From Mycobacterium sp. OAS707 (GTDB taxonomy: Bacteria; Actinomycetota; Actinomycetes; Mycobacteriales; Mycobacteriaceae): a stretch of DNA of 64,000 nt. The notes below the pieces were generated by a model. That model was not told the DNA's origin, did no database searches, and saw only the letters and a program-made list of their open reading frames with translations. The DNA is taken from NCBI RefSeq assembly GCF_014873705.1, contig NZ_JADBDS010000001.1:1054001-1118000 (forward strand). The letters are read 5' to 3'. Position 1 is the stretch's first letter; each line of letters opens with the position of its first letter. The translations under genes and the position numbers were made by a program. Positions 25,296 to 32,958 of this stretch are shown here, one piece after another.

Positions 25296-26918
25296 CTAAC
25301 CGAGCTTGAAACCGGTGTATCCGGCCGCCGCGATCTCGTCACATCTGCGACGATATTCCGGAATTCCCGCCGTGTAACCCATATACATCCGCTTCTTGCC
25401 GGGCACGTTGCCACCGTTGTACCAGGAATTGCAGCTCGGGTGGACGAGCACAGTGGGCGCCACCAACGAGGTGGTGTGTTCGATCCACTCCCGCTGGGCG
25501 TCGGGCAGCGCCTCGATGGTCTGGTAGTCGTGGCCGCGCAGGTATGCGATGCAATCGCCGATCCATTCCACGTGCTGCTCCAGCGCGGCGACGAAATTTG
25601 TTGCTGCAGAAGGACTTCCAGGCGCCTGGACGATGAACAGGTTGGGGAATCCCGCGACCGCCAGCCCGAGATAGGACAGCGGGCCCTCGCTTGCCCAGAA
25701 TTCCCGCAGCGAGATGCCGTTGCGACCGCGGATGTCCATCCGCGTCAGCGCGCCCGTCATCGCGTCGAATCCGGTCGCGTAGACGATGACATCGAGCTCG
25801 TGGAAGCCTTGCTCGGTGTCGATACCCGTCGGCATGACGCTACGGATCGGGCCCGTGCGCAGGTCGACAAGGGTCACGTTGTCGCGGTTGAACGTTTCGT
25901 AGTAGCCCTGGTCGATGATCGGGCGCTTGCATCCGAACGGGTGGCTTGGCGTCAGCGCAGCGGCAGTCGAGGGATCCTTGACGATCCGCGCGACCGCTTC
26001 GCCGTACAGCTTCGCCGCCATGTGGTTGGCCTCGATGTCGAAGAACACATCACCCCAACTGAGCGCGCCGATCACCCCGTGCTCGTCGATGGCCCGCAGC
26101 TGTTCCTCGCGGGTGGCCGACTTCAGCGGCGGCCGCTGGATCATCTCGAGCATCACCGAGAAGGCGCTCAGTCGCGCGGCCCCGACCGGGTGTTGGCGCT
26201 GCGCCGCGCGAATCTCGTCGTAGCGGGACTTCATCTCGTCGAGCTCACCGGGCTCGAGTGGCCGCACCTGCCATGGCAGTGTGTAGGCAGGCGAGCGCTG
26301 AAACACCGTCAAGTGCGCGGCTTGCCGTGCCACGACTGGAATCAACTGCACGCCGGTGGAACCGGTGCCGATGACCCCGACGCGCTCGTCGGCGAGATCA
26401 ACGCCCTCCCTCGGCCAGCAGCTGGTGTACAGCGACTGGCCGGCGAAGGTATCCATGCCCGCGATCTGCGGTTCGAGCGGCACCGAGAGGATGCCGGACG
26501 CCGCGACCACAAAGGGAGCGACGAAGGACTTCCCCGCCCATGTCTCGACCAACCATTCACCGGCGTCTTCGTCGAAGGTCATCGCGACAACTTCGGTGTT
26601 GAACGAGATGTCCCGACGCAGGTCGAGCCGGTCGGCGACGAAGTTGAGGTACGCCTCGATCTCGGGCTGGCCCGGCATCGTCTCGGTCCACACCCACTCC
26701 TGCTGAATCTTCTCGGAGAAGCTGTAGGAGTACTCGATGCTCTCGATGTCGCAGCGCGCACCCGGATACCGGTTGAACAGCCAAGTCCCGCCGACGTTTT
26801 CGGCCATCTCCAGCACACGGGCGCGGACGCCGAGTTCGCGCAGACGGTGCAGCGCATATAGACCTGAGAAGCCCGCGCCGATGACGATCGCTTCGAAGCG
26901 TGTCGACGTGGTCGTCAT
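25296..26918 (-). CDS. Flavin-containing (Baeyer-Villiger-type) monooxygenase
   Basis: A 540-residue class B flavoprotein monooxygenase. An FAD Rossmann motif GAGFSGLYAL (residues 14-23), NVGGTWLFNRYPGARCD and the NADP motif GVIGTGSTGVQLI (from residue 181) give the cyclohexanone-monooxygenase layout. The fingerprint FxGxxxHxxxWP is present as FAGQSLYTSCWP, with Tyr164 in place of His. Such enzymes insert oxygen beside a ketone to give an ester or lactone. I chose ATG 26918 for its GGAGGAG ribosome site. The next gene is an alpha/beta hydrolase. Dyad site B lies 35 bp upstream, in a divergent promoter region shared with an LLM gene. Confidence 0.88.
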   Translation of the reverse strand: MTTTSTRFEAIVIGAGFSGLYALHRLRELGVRARVLEMAENVGGTWLFNRYPGARCDIESIEYSYSFSEKIQQEWVWTETMPGQPEIEAYLNFVADRLDLRRDISFNTEVVAMTFDEDAGEWLVETWAGKSFVAPFVVAASGILSVPLEPQIAGMDTFAGQSLYTSCWPREGVDLADERVGVIGTGSTGVQLIPVVARQAAHLTVFQRSPAYTLPWQVRPLEPGELDEMKSRYDEIRAAQRQHPVGAARLSAFSVMLEMIQRPPLKSATREEQLRAIDEHGVIGALSWGDVFFDIEANHMAAKLYGEAVARIVKDPSTAAALTPSHPFGCKRPIIDQGYYETFNRDNVTLVDLRTGPIRSVMPTGIDTEQGFHELDVIVYATGFDAMTGALTRMDIRGRNGISLREFWASEGPLSYLGLAVAGFPNLFIVQAPGSPSAATNFVAALEQHVEWIGDCIAYLRGHDYQTIEALPDAQREWIEHTTSLVAPTVLVHPSCNSWYNGGNVPGKKRMYMGYTAGIPEYRRRCDEIAAAGYTGFKLG

Positions 26919-26952
26919 TGCTCCTCCTCGGCCCCGGCTCAACACGACATGT

Positions 26953-26971
26953 TACTGTAACTCTTACAGTA
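26953..26971. promoter_or_regulatory. 19-bp dyad operator, site B (TACTGTAACTCTTACAGTA)
   Basis: A perfect copy of TACTGTAAnnnTTACAGTA with fully symmetrical 8-bp arms. It is centred in the 89-bp divergent gap between the monooxygenase (26918, minus) and the LLM gene (27008, plus), 35-37 bp from both starts. Confidence 0.85.
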
Positions 26972-27007
26972 TGAGTCCGGGTTCTGGTGCGATTTTCCGG
27001 GGGACCG

Positions 27008-27922
27008 ATGAAGTACACGCTGGAGTATCCGAGCGAGTTGCCAACCGCATCCGAGGAATTCCTGGAGCCCGACGTCATTCGACACCTCGCCCGACAAGCC
27101 GAGATCTCCGGCTTTTCTGCGGTGGCGCTGTCCGACCACCCGGCGCCCTCGGTCAAGTGGCGACGCAACGGCGGCCACAACACGCTCGATCCGATCGCCG
27201 CGCTGAGTTTCATGGCGGGCGTGACCACCCGCATCAAGCTGATGACCAACCTGTACGTGCTGCCGTTCCGCAATCCCTATCTATCGGCGAAAGCGCTGGG
27301 CAGCCTGGACCTGATCTCCGGTGGCCGGTTGATCGCCGGTGTCGGCGCCGGCTATCTGCGGTCTGAATTCTGTGCGGTCGGCGTCGACTTCGACCGTCGC
27401 GCACAGCTGTTCGACGAAGCCCTCGGCGCCTTGTGGTCGATCTGGGTCGACCCCGACGCGCCGGTCAGCGGGACAGCTTTCGAGACGCCCGGCCCGGTCT
27501 GGCTGCAACGGCCCGCGCAACGTCCGCATCCGCCCATCTGGATCGGCGGCAACGGCAAGGCGGCGCTGCGCCGAGTCATCGACTACGGGACCGGGTGGAT
27601 GCCGATCATCGCGCCGGCCGGAATGGCCACGACGATCCGCACCGCGGCCATCGAGAACGCCACGCAGTTCGGTGCCATGGTCGACCAACTCCGGGACGGG
27701 ATGGCCGAATCGGGGCGGGACCCAATGTCGGTCGATGTGCAGGTGGTGTGCCCCCACATCGAGATCGACGACCCCGCATCACTGCAACGTGCCTGCGACG
27801 TGCTCGACGAGTTGGGCGCCTACGGAGCCACCTCCGCCGTCGTGCAGGCCGACGGGTCGAGTCCGCAGGCTGCCGTCGACTTCATCAAGGCCTTCGGCGA
27901 AGCCGTGGTTGCCCGCGGCTGA
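27008..27922 (+). CDS. LLM-class F420-dependent oxidoreductase (TIGR03619-like)
   Basis: A 304-residue luciferase-like fold protein with GFSAVALSDHPAPSVKWRR, KLMTNLYVLPFRNPYLSAKA, SGGRLIAGVGAGYLRSEF and HPPIWIGGNGKAALRRV, typical of the short LLM F420 oxidoreductases common in actinobacteria. ATG 27008 follows a GGGGGA ribosome site. It is divergent from the Baeyer-Villiger monooxygenase across dyad site B, so the two are probably co-regulated and act in the same pathway. It is convergent with the desaturase-like gene, with a 4-bp gap. Confidence 0.87.
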   Translation: MKYTLEYPSELPTASEEFLEPDVIRHLARQAEISGFSAVALSDHPAPSVKWRRNGGHNTLDPIAALSFMAGVTTRIKLMTNLYVLPFRNPYLSAKALGSLDLISGGRLIAGVGAGYLRSEFCAVGVDFDRRAQLFDEALGALWSIWVDPDAPVSGTAFETPGPVWLQRPAQRPHPPIWIGGNGKAALRRVIDYGTGWMPIIAPAGMATTIRTAAIENATQFGAMVDQLRDGMAESGRDPMSVDVQVVCPHIEIDDPASLQRACDVLDELGAYGATSAVVQADGSSPQAAVDFIKAFGEAVVARG

Positions 27923-27926
27923 CGCG

Positions 27927-28859
27927 TCAGCGTCCGGACGGTGCGCCTGCGCCTGCCATCCGTTCTTCGCGACGCCGGTCATAGTACGAGGCCTTTTCCT
28001 CCACCAGGTCGAGAAACGCCGCCAGTTCGTCGCGAGCGCGCGCGCCTTCACCGTCGAAATCCTCACGCTCGAACACTCCCCAGAACCGCAAGACCGGACG
28101 CACGACGTCGTCCAAATGCGAACGCAGGTCATAGATGCCGGCCTTGGCGATCTTCAGAGCATTCTCTGCGAACCCTGGCATGGTGCTTCCCGGCATCTGG
28201 AAGTTGATCACTTCGCGAGCGATCGCACGCATCGTCGCGTTCGGTGCGATATCGAGCGCAGCGCTCACCAGGTTGCGATAGAAGACCATGTGCAGGTTCT
28301 CGTCGGTCGCTATCCGGGTGAGGAGTTGTTCCGCGATCGGACATCCGGATGCCCGGCCGGTGTTGCGGTGGCTGATCCGCGTCGCCAGTTCCTGAAAGGA
28401 CACATAGGCCAGGGCCTCTATTGGCGATTTGTCGCCGGAGTCGTAGCCGGCCGCCGTGTGCACCATGCGACCGTGCTCGAGCTCCACGGGATCGACGCCT
28501 CGGGTGACGAGAAGATAGTCGCGTAGCGCAATGCTGTGCCGACCCTCTTCAGCCGTCCACTGACCGACCCACTGACCCCAGGCGCCATCGCGCCCGAAAC
28601 GCGTCGCGATTTCGCGGTGGTAGGAGGGCAGGTTGTCCTCGGTGAGAAGGTTCACGATCATGGCGGCTTTGGACACCTCGTCGAGCTGGGAGTCCTCCGG
28701 TGTCCAGTCTTGGCCGCCCAGCAACGCGAAGTCGCGACCACGACTCCACGGCACGTAGTCGTGCGGATTCCACGGCTTCGCCTTCTCGAGGTGTCGGTTC
28801 AGGTTGGCCTCCACCACGGGTTCCAGCTCAGTGAGCAATGCCTCTTGGGTTGATGTCAT
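27927..28859 (-). CDS. Acyl-ACP desaturase / ferritin-like diiron protein (DesA-like)
   Basis: A 310-residue diiron protein. TEDNLPSYH, TAEEGRH (ExxH) and ATDENLHMVFYR (DExxH) supply the four-helix diiron ligands of stearoyl-ACP-type desaturases. Mycobacterial DesA1 and DesA2 are 338 and 275 aa. It is expected to introduce a double bond or hydroxyl into an acyl chain bound to ACP or CoA. ATG 28859 is preceded by a promoter region with a perfect 20-bp palindrome (28898-28917) that differs from the regional dyad, so it is probably under separate control. Its C-terminus is Arg- and Glu-rich. Confidence 0.85.
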   Translation of the reverse strand: MTSTQEALLTELEPVVEANLNRHLEKAKPWNPHDYVPWSRGRDFALLGGQDWTPEDSQLDEVSKAAMIVNLLTEDNLPSYHREIATRFGRDGAWGQWVGQWTAEEGRHSIALRDYLLVTRGVDPVELEHGRMVHTAAGYDSGDKSPIEALAYVSFQELATRISHRNTGRASGCPIAEQLLTRIATDENLHMVFYRNLVSAALDIAPNATMRAIAREVINFQMPGSTMPGFAENALKIAKAGIYDLRSHLDDVVRPVLRFWGVFEREDFDGEGARARDELAAFLDLVEEKASYYDRRREERMAGAGAPSGR

Positions 28860-28897
28860 CAAGACTCTCCCGGCTTGTCTGATACCTACGGCTGCGT

Positions 28898-28917
28898 AAC
28901 CTACGCTAGCGTAGGTT
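28898..28917. promoter_or_regulatory. Perfect 20-bp palindrome upstream of the DesA-like gene (AACCTACGCTAGCGTAGGTT)
   Basis: Perfectly symmetrical 10-bp arms, 39 bp upstream of the desaturase start. A degenerate copy (CCTACGGCTGCGTAA) lies immediately 5' of it on the plus strand. The size and symmetry indicate a TetR-type operator. Mycobacterial desaturase genes are known to be controlled by an acyl-CoA-responsive TetR regulator (MadR), but I cannot confirm that this is its site. Confidence 0.75.
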
Positions 28918-29016
28918 TTGGGAAAATCAAGTGTCTCTTGAAAGGCGCTGAACGACAGCCGTTTCGGGTGGTTACCAGCGCCTCGGCCGCCCGATGTTGC
29001 TGTTTGCGGAAATCTA

Positions 29017-29035
29017 TACTGTAATCGATTTAGTA
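29017..29035. promoter_or_regulatory. 19-bp dyad operator, site C (TACTGTAATCGATTTAGTA)
   Basis: The left arm is perfect and the right arm is degenerate (AGTA kept). It lies 24 bp upstream of the Rieske oxygenase start at 29059. Confidence 0.65.
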
Positions 29036-29058
29036 TCTGCGACCATGGAGGCGTCACC

Positions 29059-30072
29059 GTGAAGGTCCCCTTCACCTGGAAGGTCACCGGCTGGTTCATG
29101 ATCGGCTGGTCGGCTGAGTTCGCCGTCGGCGAGGTACGTCCGCTTCGATACTTCGGCGAGGACCTCGTCGCGTATCGCGACGAGTCCGGTGCGTTACATG
29201 TGATGACGGCCCACTGCCGCCACCTCGGTGCCCACATCGGTCACGGCGGCAAGGTCGTCGGCGACTGCGTCGAGTGTCCATTTCACGGCTGGCGGTGGGG
29301 ACCCGACGGCACCAATCGGTACATCCCCTACCAGCCGGATCGACCTAACAAATCGCTGCGGCTACGCGTCTTCCCGGTGCGCGAACAATACGGTTGCGTG
29401 TTCGCCTGGCACCAACCCGAGGGCAACGAACCACACTGGGAGATGCCCGACCTGTTCGGAAAGTTCCCGCAGTTTCCCACCGACCCCGAGGCGTATTACC
29501 GCCCGTATCCCGAGTTTTCGAGTCGCGCCGAGCGCGAACCCGTGCATCCGCAGATCGTCGCGGAGAACGGACCGGACAGCGCGCACTTTCACTACGTGCA
29601 CGGAGCCACTGTCACGCCGGTGTGCCTGAGCTGGGAGGCCGTCGACGAGGAGTGGCGATTTCTGACCGGCTGGCCCGACACGCGCAGTGACGATCCGAAC
29701 AAGATGGCGCTGTACATCCACAGCCACTTCTCCGGCCTCGGGTTTGCGATCAGCGCGTTCGAGGGATCGTCGAACCACCGGCTGATCTTCGCCTGCACGC
29801 CTGTCGAGGACGGATACTCGGACATGTTCTATTCCATCTGGTGGCCGCGACTGCCCGGCGACACCTCCGACGTGCCACCCGACAGCGTGCGCGAGCAGGT
29901 CCAGCGCCAGTTCCTGGGCACCGTGTGGGATGACCTCAACATCTGGCGCTATCAGGAGTACATCGAGCGGCCGGCGCTGTCGACAGTCGACGCGAAACCC
30001 TATATGGCACTGCGCAAATGGGCGACGCAGTTCTATCAAGTCCCCCCGACCGCCGCGGTCGTGTCCGGGTGA
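29059..30072 (+). CDS. Rieske non-heme iron oxygenase, KshA-like oxygenase component
   Basis: A 337-residue oxygenase starting at GTG 29059. The Rieske [2Fe-2S] motif is CRHLGAHIGHGG...CVECPFHGW (CxH...CxxH, residues about 54-77). The mononuclear iron site is NGPDSAHFHYVHG (Asp/His/His region, residues about 173-185). The overall pattern resembles 3-ketosteroid 9alpha-hydroxylase oxygenase (KshA), but the pathway context lacks the other steroid-ring genes, so the substrate may be another alicyclic compound. No reductase gene is adjacent. Its stop overlaps the next start (GTGA). It is the first gene of a four-gene operon under site C. Confidence 0.88.
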   Translation: MKVPFTWKVTGWFMIGWSAEFAVGEVRPLRYFGEDLVAYRDESGALHVMTAHCRHLGAHIGHGGKVVGDCVECPFHGWRWGPDGTNRYIPYQPDRPNKSLRLRVFPVREQYGCVFAWHQPEGNEPHWEMPDLFGKFPQFPTDPEAYYRPYPEFSSRAEREPVHPQIVAENGPDSAHFHYVHGATVTPVCLSWEAVDEEWRFLTGWPDTRSDDPNKMALYIHSHFSGLGFAISAFEGSSNHRLIFACTPVEDGYSDMFYSIWWPRLPGDTSDVPPDSVREQVQRQFLGTVWDDLNIWRYQEYIERPALSTVDAKPYMALRKWATQFYQVPPTAAVVSG

Positions 30073-30680
30073 GACCCGACCTCGCGGAGGTCGCGGCGCC
30101 GGCGCACACCGCGATCGTCACCCAGGAGTGCCAGGGTGCCGTCGTCGGCCCCAACGCAGGGCTGGCGGTGCTCGCGAAGGAGGCGCGTCGCGAGGCGCTG
30201 CCCAACATCGAACGCCTTCTTCCTGCGGCCCGCGAAGCGGGAGTGAAGATCGTGCACTGTCTGGTGCAGCGGCGGCCCGACGGCCTTGGCGGCAATCACA
30301 ACGCGAAGATCTTCGCCGTCGGCAGCGGTGTCGACATCGCACCGGGCAGTCCCGGCGCGGCCCTGCTCCCCGAATTAGGCCCTGCCCCAACAGATGTGGT
30401 GCTGCACCGATCGCACGGCATCGGGCCGATGGGCGGCACCGACCTCGACATCACGCTGCGCAACCTCGGGGTCTCGACGATCGTTGCCGTCGGCGTCTCG
30501 GTGAACGTGGCGATCACCAACCTCGTCATGGATGCCGTGAACCGGGCCTACCGCGTTGTGGTGCCGCGCGATGCGGTCGCGGGCATCCCGACCGAGTACG
30601 CCGCCTCGATCATCGACAACACGCTGTCGCTGCTTGCCACCATCACCACCACCGACGACCTCATCGAGGCGTGGAAATGA
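30069..30680 (+). CDS. Isochorismatase-like (cysteine hydrolase superfamily) protein lacking the catalytic Cys
   Basis: A 203-residue isochorismatase-fold protein: TAIVTQECQGAVVG at strand 1, KIVHCLVQRR, then GVSTIVAVGVSVNVAITNLV, where active family members have the nucleophilic Cys. Here the corresponding residues are Val-Asn-Val-Ala, and the usual first-strand Asp (DxQ) appears as Glu (QECQ). It may therefore not be a standard cysteine hydrolase. GTG 30069 overlaps the Rieske stop and gives the family-like N-terminus RPDLAEVAAPAHTA. An ATG at 30018 is also in frame. The next ATG (30677) overlaps its stop. Confidence 0.8.
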   Translation: MRPDLAEVAAPAHTAIVTQECQGAVVGPNAGLAVLAKEARREALPNIERLLPAAREAGVKIVHCLVQRRPDGLGGNHNAKIFAVGSGVDIAPGSPGAALLPELGPAPTDVVLHRSHGIGPMGGTDLDITLRNLGVSTIVAVGVSVNVAITNLVMDAVNRAYRVVVPRDAVAGIPTEYAASIIDNTLSLLATITTTDDLIEAWK

Positions 30681-31291
30681 CCGACACCGAGGACGATATC
30701 CGCGAATTCGCAAGGGTCACACCGGTTGACGCAACGCCGGAGCTGGCCCGATTCATGGCGGCGATGCGGCGGCTGCAGGACATCGTCGTGTCCACGAGCC
30801 CCGACGCCACAGTGTGGAACGAAACGGCCGCGCTCGTCGAGGACATCTGTGCCCGTCTGGAGAAGCACCAGGCACCCGCCGGTGTAGCGCCGGGCGGACG
30901 TACCAGGGACCTTCCGGGAAACGGCCATCCGCTGATGCCGCCGTGGCAGGTGGTGCAGTCAGGCCCCGACGAGGTGACCATGCGCGGGCACTTCACCCGC
31001 TTCCATGTCGGAGGCAACGGCGCGGTGCACGGCGGGGTGATCCCACTGTTCTACGACTGGCATTTCGGCATGGTCGTCTCAGCAGCAGGTCGACCTGACA
31101 GCCGGACCGCTTACCTGCATGTCGACTACCGCAAGATCACGCCCACTGACGAGCCGTTGCTGTCGCGAGCTTGGGTCGACTCGGTCGAGGGCCGCAAGTT
31201 GTTTGTGAGGGCGGAAATGACCGACACGGACGGCAACGTACTATCCGAGGCCAAGGGCCTGATGATCAAGCTGCTGCCCCACCAGCCCTGA
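30677..31291 (+). CDS. PaaI-type hot-dog thioesterase
   Basis: A 204-residue protein with a single hot-dog domain in the C-terminal half: GNGAVHGGVIPLFYDWHFG (the HGG motif and central helix), then AYLHVDYRKITPTDEPLL and EAKGLMIKL. The N-terminal 70 residues are helical. Such enzymes hydrolyse acyl-CoA thioesters and often relieve CoA trapping in catabolic pathways. It overlaps the upstream gene by 4 bp and lies 8 bp before a FadD gene in the site C operon. A paralogous arrangement occurs at 56727-57377. Confidence 0.85.
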   Translation: MTDTEDDIREFARVTPVDATPELARFMAAMRRLQDIVVSTSPDATVWNETAALVEDICARLEKHQAPAGVAPGGRTRDLPGNGHPLMPPWQVVQSGPDEVTMRGHFTRFHVGGNGAVHGGVIPLFYDWHFGMVVSAAGRPDSRTAYLHVDYRKITPTDEPLLSRAWVDSVEGRKLFVRAEMTDTDGNVLSEAKGLMIKLLPHQP

Positions 31292-31299
31292 GAGGCACG

Positions 31300-32958
31300 A
31301 TGTCCGACTCCGAAACACAATTCACCGTCCCTGCCGCCGCAGACACCGTCGCGGCTGTGATCGGCGACAGGGAATTCCTCATCCAAGGCCAGCGCCGCTA
31401 CACGTACGCGCAGGTCGTCGAGCGATCCAACCGGCTCGCGGCCTACCTGCATTCCCGCGGACTGGGGTGTAAGACCGACCGGTCGACGCTGCGCGGTCAC
31501 GAAGTCGGTCAGGACCTGCTCGGCATCTACGCATACAACGGTCCCGAATACGTCGAGGCGATGCTGGGCGCGTGGCGCGCCCGGGTGGCGCCGTTCAACG
31601 TGAATTACCGCTACGTCAAGAACGAACTGCATTACCTGCTCGCCGACTCCGGCGCGACCGCGCTCATCTATCACGCGACGTTCGCGCCGCGGGTCAACGA
31701 CGTGCTTCGGCAACTGCCCAAACTGCGGGTGCTCATCCAGATCGCCGACGGATCGGGCAACGATCTCGTGCACGGCGCGGTGGACTACGAGTCCATCGTC
31801 GGCTCGGGCATTCCGGTACTGCCGCCCGACGAGCCGTCGCCCGACGACTTGTATGTGCTCTACACCGGCGGCACGACGGGCATGCCGAAGGGCGTGCTGT
31901 GGCGCCAGCACGACATCTTCATGACCTCGTTCGGCGGCCGAAGCCTCTACACCGGAGAACTTGCCAGGTCCTACGACGACATCGCGAAACGCGTTGCGGA
32001 CGCGCCGGAATCGAGGCTCATGATCCTGCCGCCGTTGATGCACGGCGCAGCGCAATGGGCCGTGATGACCGCGATGACGACCGGCCAGTCGGTGGTCTTC
32101 TCCACGGTCACCGACCGCTTCGACGCCGACGAAGTCGTCAACACCATAGAGCGCGAGAAGGTCATGGCGGTCACCGTCGTCGGCGACGCCATGGCGCGAC
32201 CACTCGCTGCGGCCATCGAACGCGGTGGTGCCGATCTCTCGTCGTTGGCGGTGGTGGCCAACGGCGGCGCGCTGCTGACGCCGACGGCCAAGCAACGCCT
32301 CATCGACGTCAAGCCCGGCCTGATCGTCGTCGACGGTGTCGGGTCGTCGGAGACCGGCGCGCAGATGACGCATATGTCGGCCCCTGGCGCCGTGGCAACA
32401 GGCACGTTCAACGCGGGACCCGACACATTCGTCGCGGCCGAAGACCTCGGCGCGATCCTCGAGCCGGGTCATGACGGCATCGGTTGGCTCGCGCAGCGGG
32501 GCTATGTCCCGTTGGGCTACAAGGGAGATGAGTCGAAGACGGCCGCGACCTTCCCGGTCATCAACGGCGTGCGGTACTCGGTGCCCGGCGACCGCGCCCG
32601 TCATCTGGCGGACGGCACGATCGAGTTGCTCGGTCGTGACTCGGTGTGCATCAATTCCGGTGGCGAGAAGATCTTCGTCGAGGAGGTCGAGACCGCGGTC
32701 GCGTCTCATCCCGCGGTGGCCGACGTCGTGGTGTCGGGCCGGCCCAGTGAGAAGTGGGGCCAAGAAGTCGTTGCGATCGTCGCACTCGCCGAGGGCGCCA
32801 CCGTCGACGAGCAGGAACTGATCGACCACGCCGCCGGCTCGATCGCGCGCTACAAGCTGCCGAAGGCGATCGTATTCCGGCCGGTGATCGAACGCAGCCC
32901 CGCCGGAAAGGCCGACTACCGGTGGGCCCGCGAGCAAGCGATCAGCGCCGGCGCCTGA
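31300..32958 (+). CDS. Acyl-CoA synthetase (FadD, FadD19-like)
   Basis: A 552-residue ANL-superfamily ligase. The phosphate loop is YTGGTTGMPKGVLWRQHD, then GSSETGAQM (A5), GDRARHLADGTIELLGRDSV (A7/A8), INSGGEKIFVEEVE and the C-terminal Lys in RSPAGKADYRW. It activates carboxylic acids to CoA thioesters through acyl-AMP. The layout resembles mycobacterial FadD19-like ligases for bulky or branched side chains, and a close relative lies at 45489-47096. It is the last gene of the Rieske operon. Its 3' end overlaps a convergent ALDH gene by 17 bp. Confidence 0.92.
   Translation: MSDSETQFTVPAAADTVAAVIGDREFLIQGQRRYTYAQVVERSNRLAAYLHSRGLGCKTDRSTLRGHEVGQDLLGIYAYNGPEYVEAMLGAWRARVAPFNVNYRYVKNELHYLLADSGATALIYHATFAPRVNDVLRQLPKLRVLIQIADGSGNDLVHGAVDYESIVGSGIPVLPPDEPSPDDLYVLYTGGTTGMPKGVLWRQHDIFMTSFGGRSLYTGELARSYDDIAKRVADAPESRLMILPPLMHGAAQWAVMTAMTTGQSVVFSTVTDRFDADEVVNTIEREKVMAVTVVGDAMARPLAAAIERGGADLSSLAVVANGGALLTPTAKQRLIDVKPGLIVVDGVGSSETGAQMTHMSAPGAVATGTFNAGPDTFVAAEDLGAILEPGHDGIGWLAQRGYVPLGYKGDESKTAATFPVINGVRYSVPGDRARHLADGTIELLGRDSVCINSGGEKIFVEEVETAVASHPAVADVVVSGRPSEKWGQEVVAIVALAEGATVDEQELIDHAAGSIARYKLPKAIVFRPVIERSPAGKADYRWAREQAISAGA

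Noticed and set aside
29059..30072. Calling the Rieske protein kshA outright
   Set aside because: The motif pattern resembles KshA, but the reductase and steroid ring genes are missing and many mycobacterial Rieske paralogues share this pattern, so a specific symbol is not justified.
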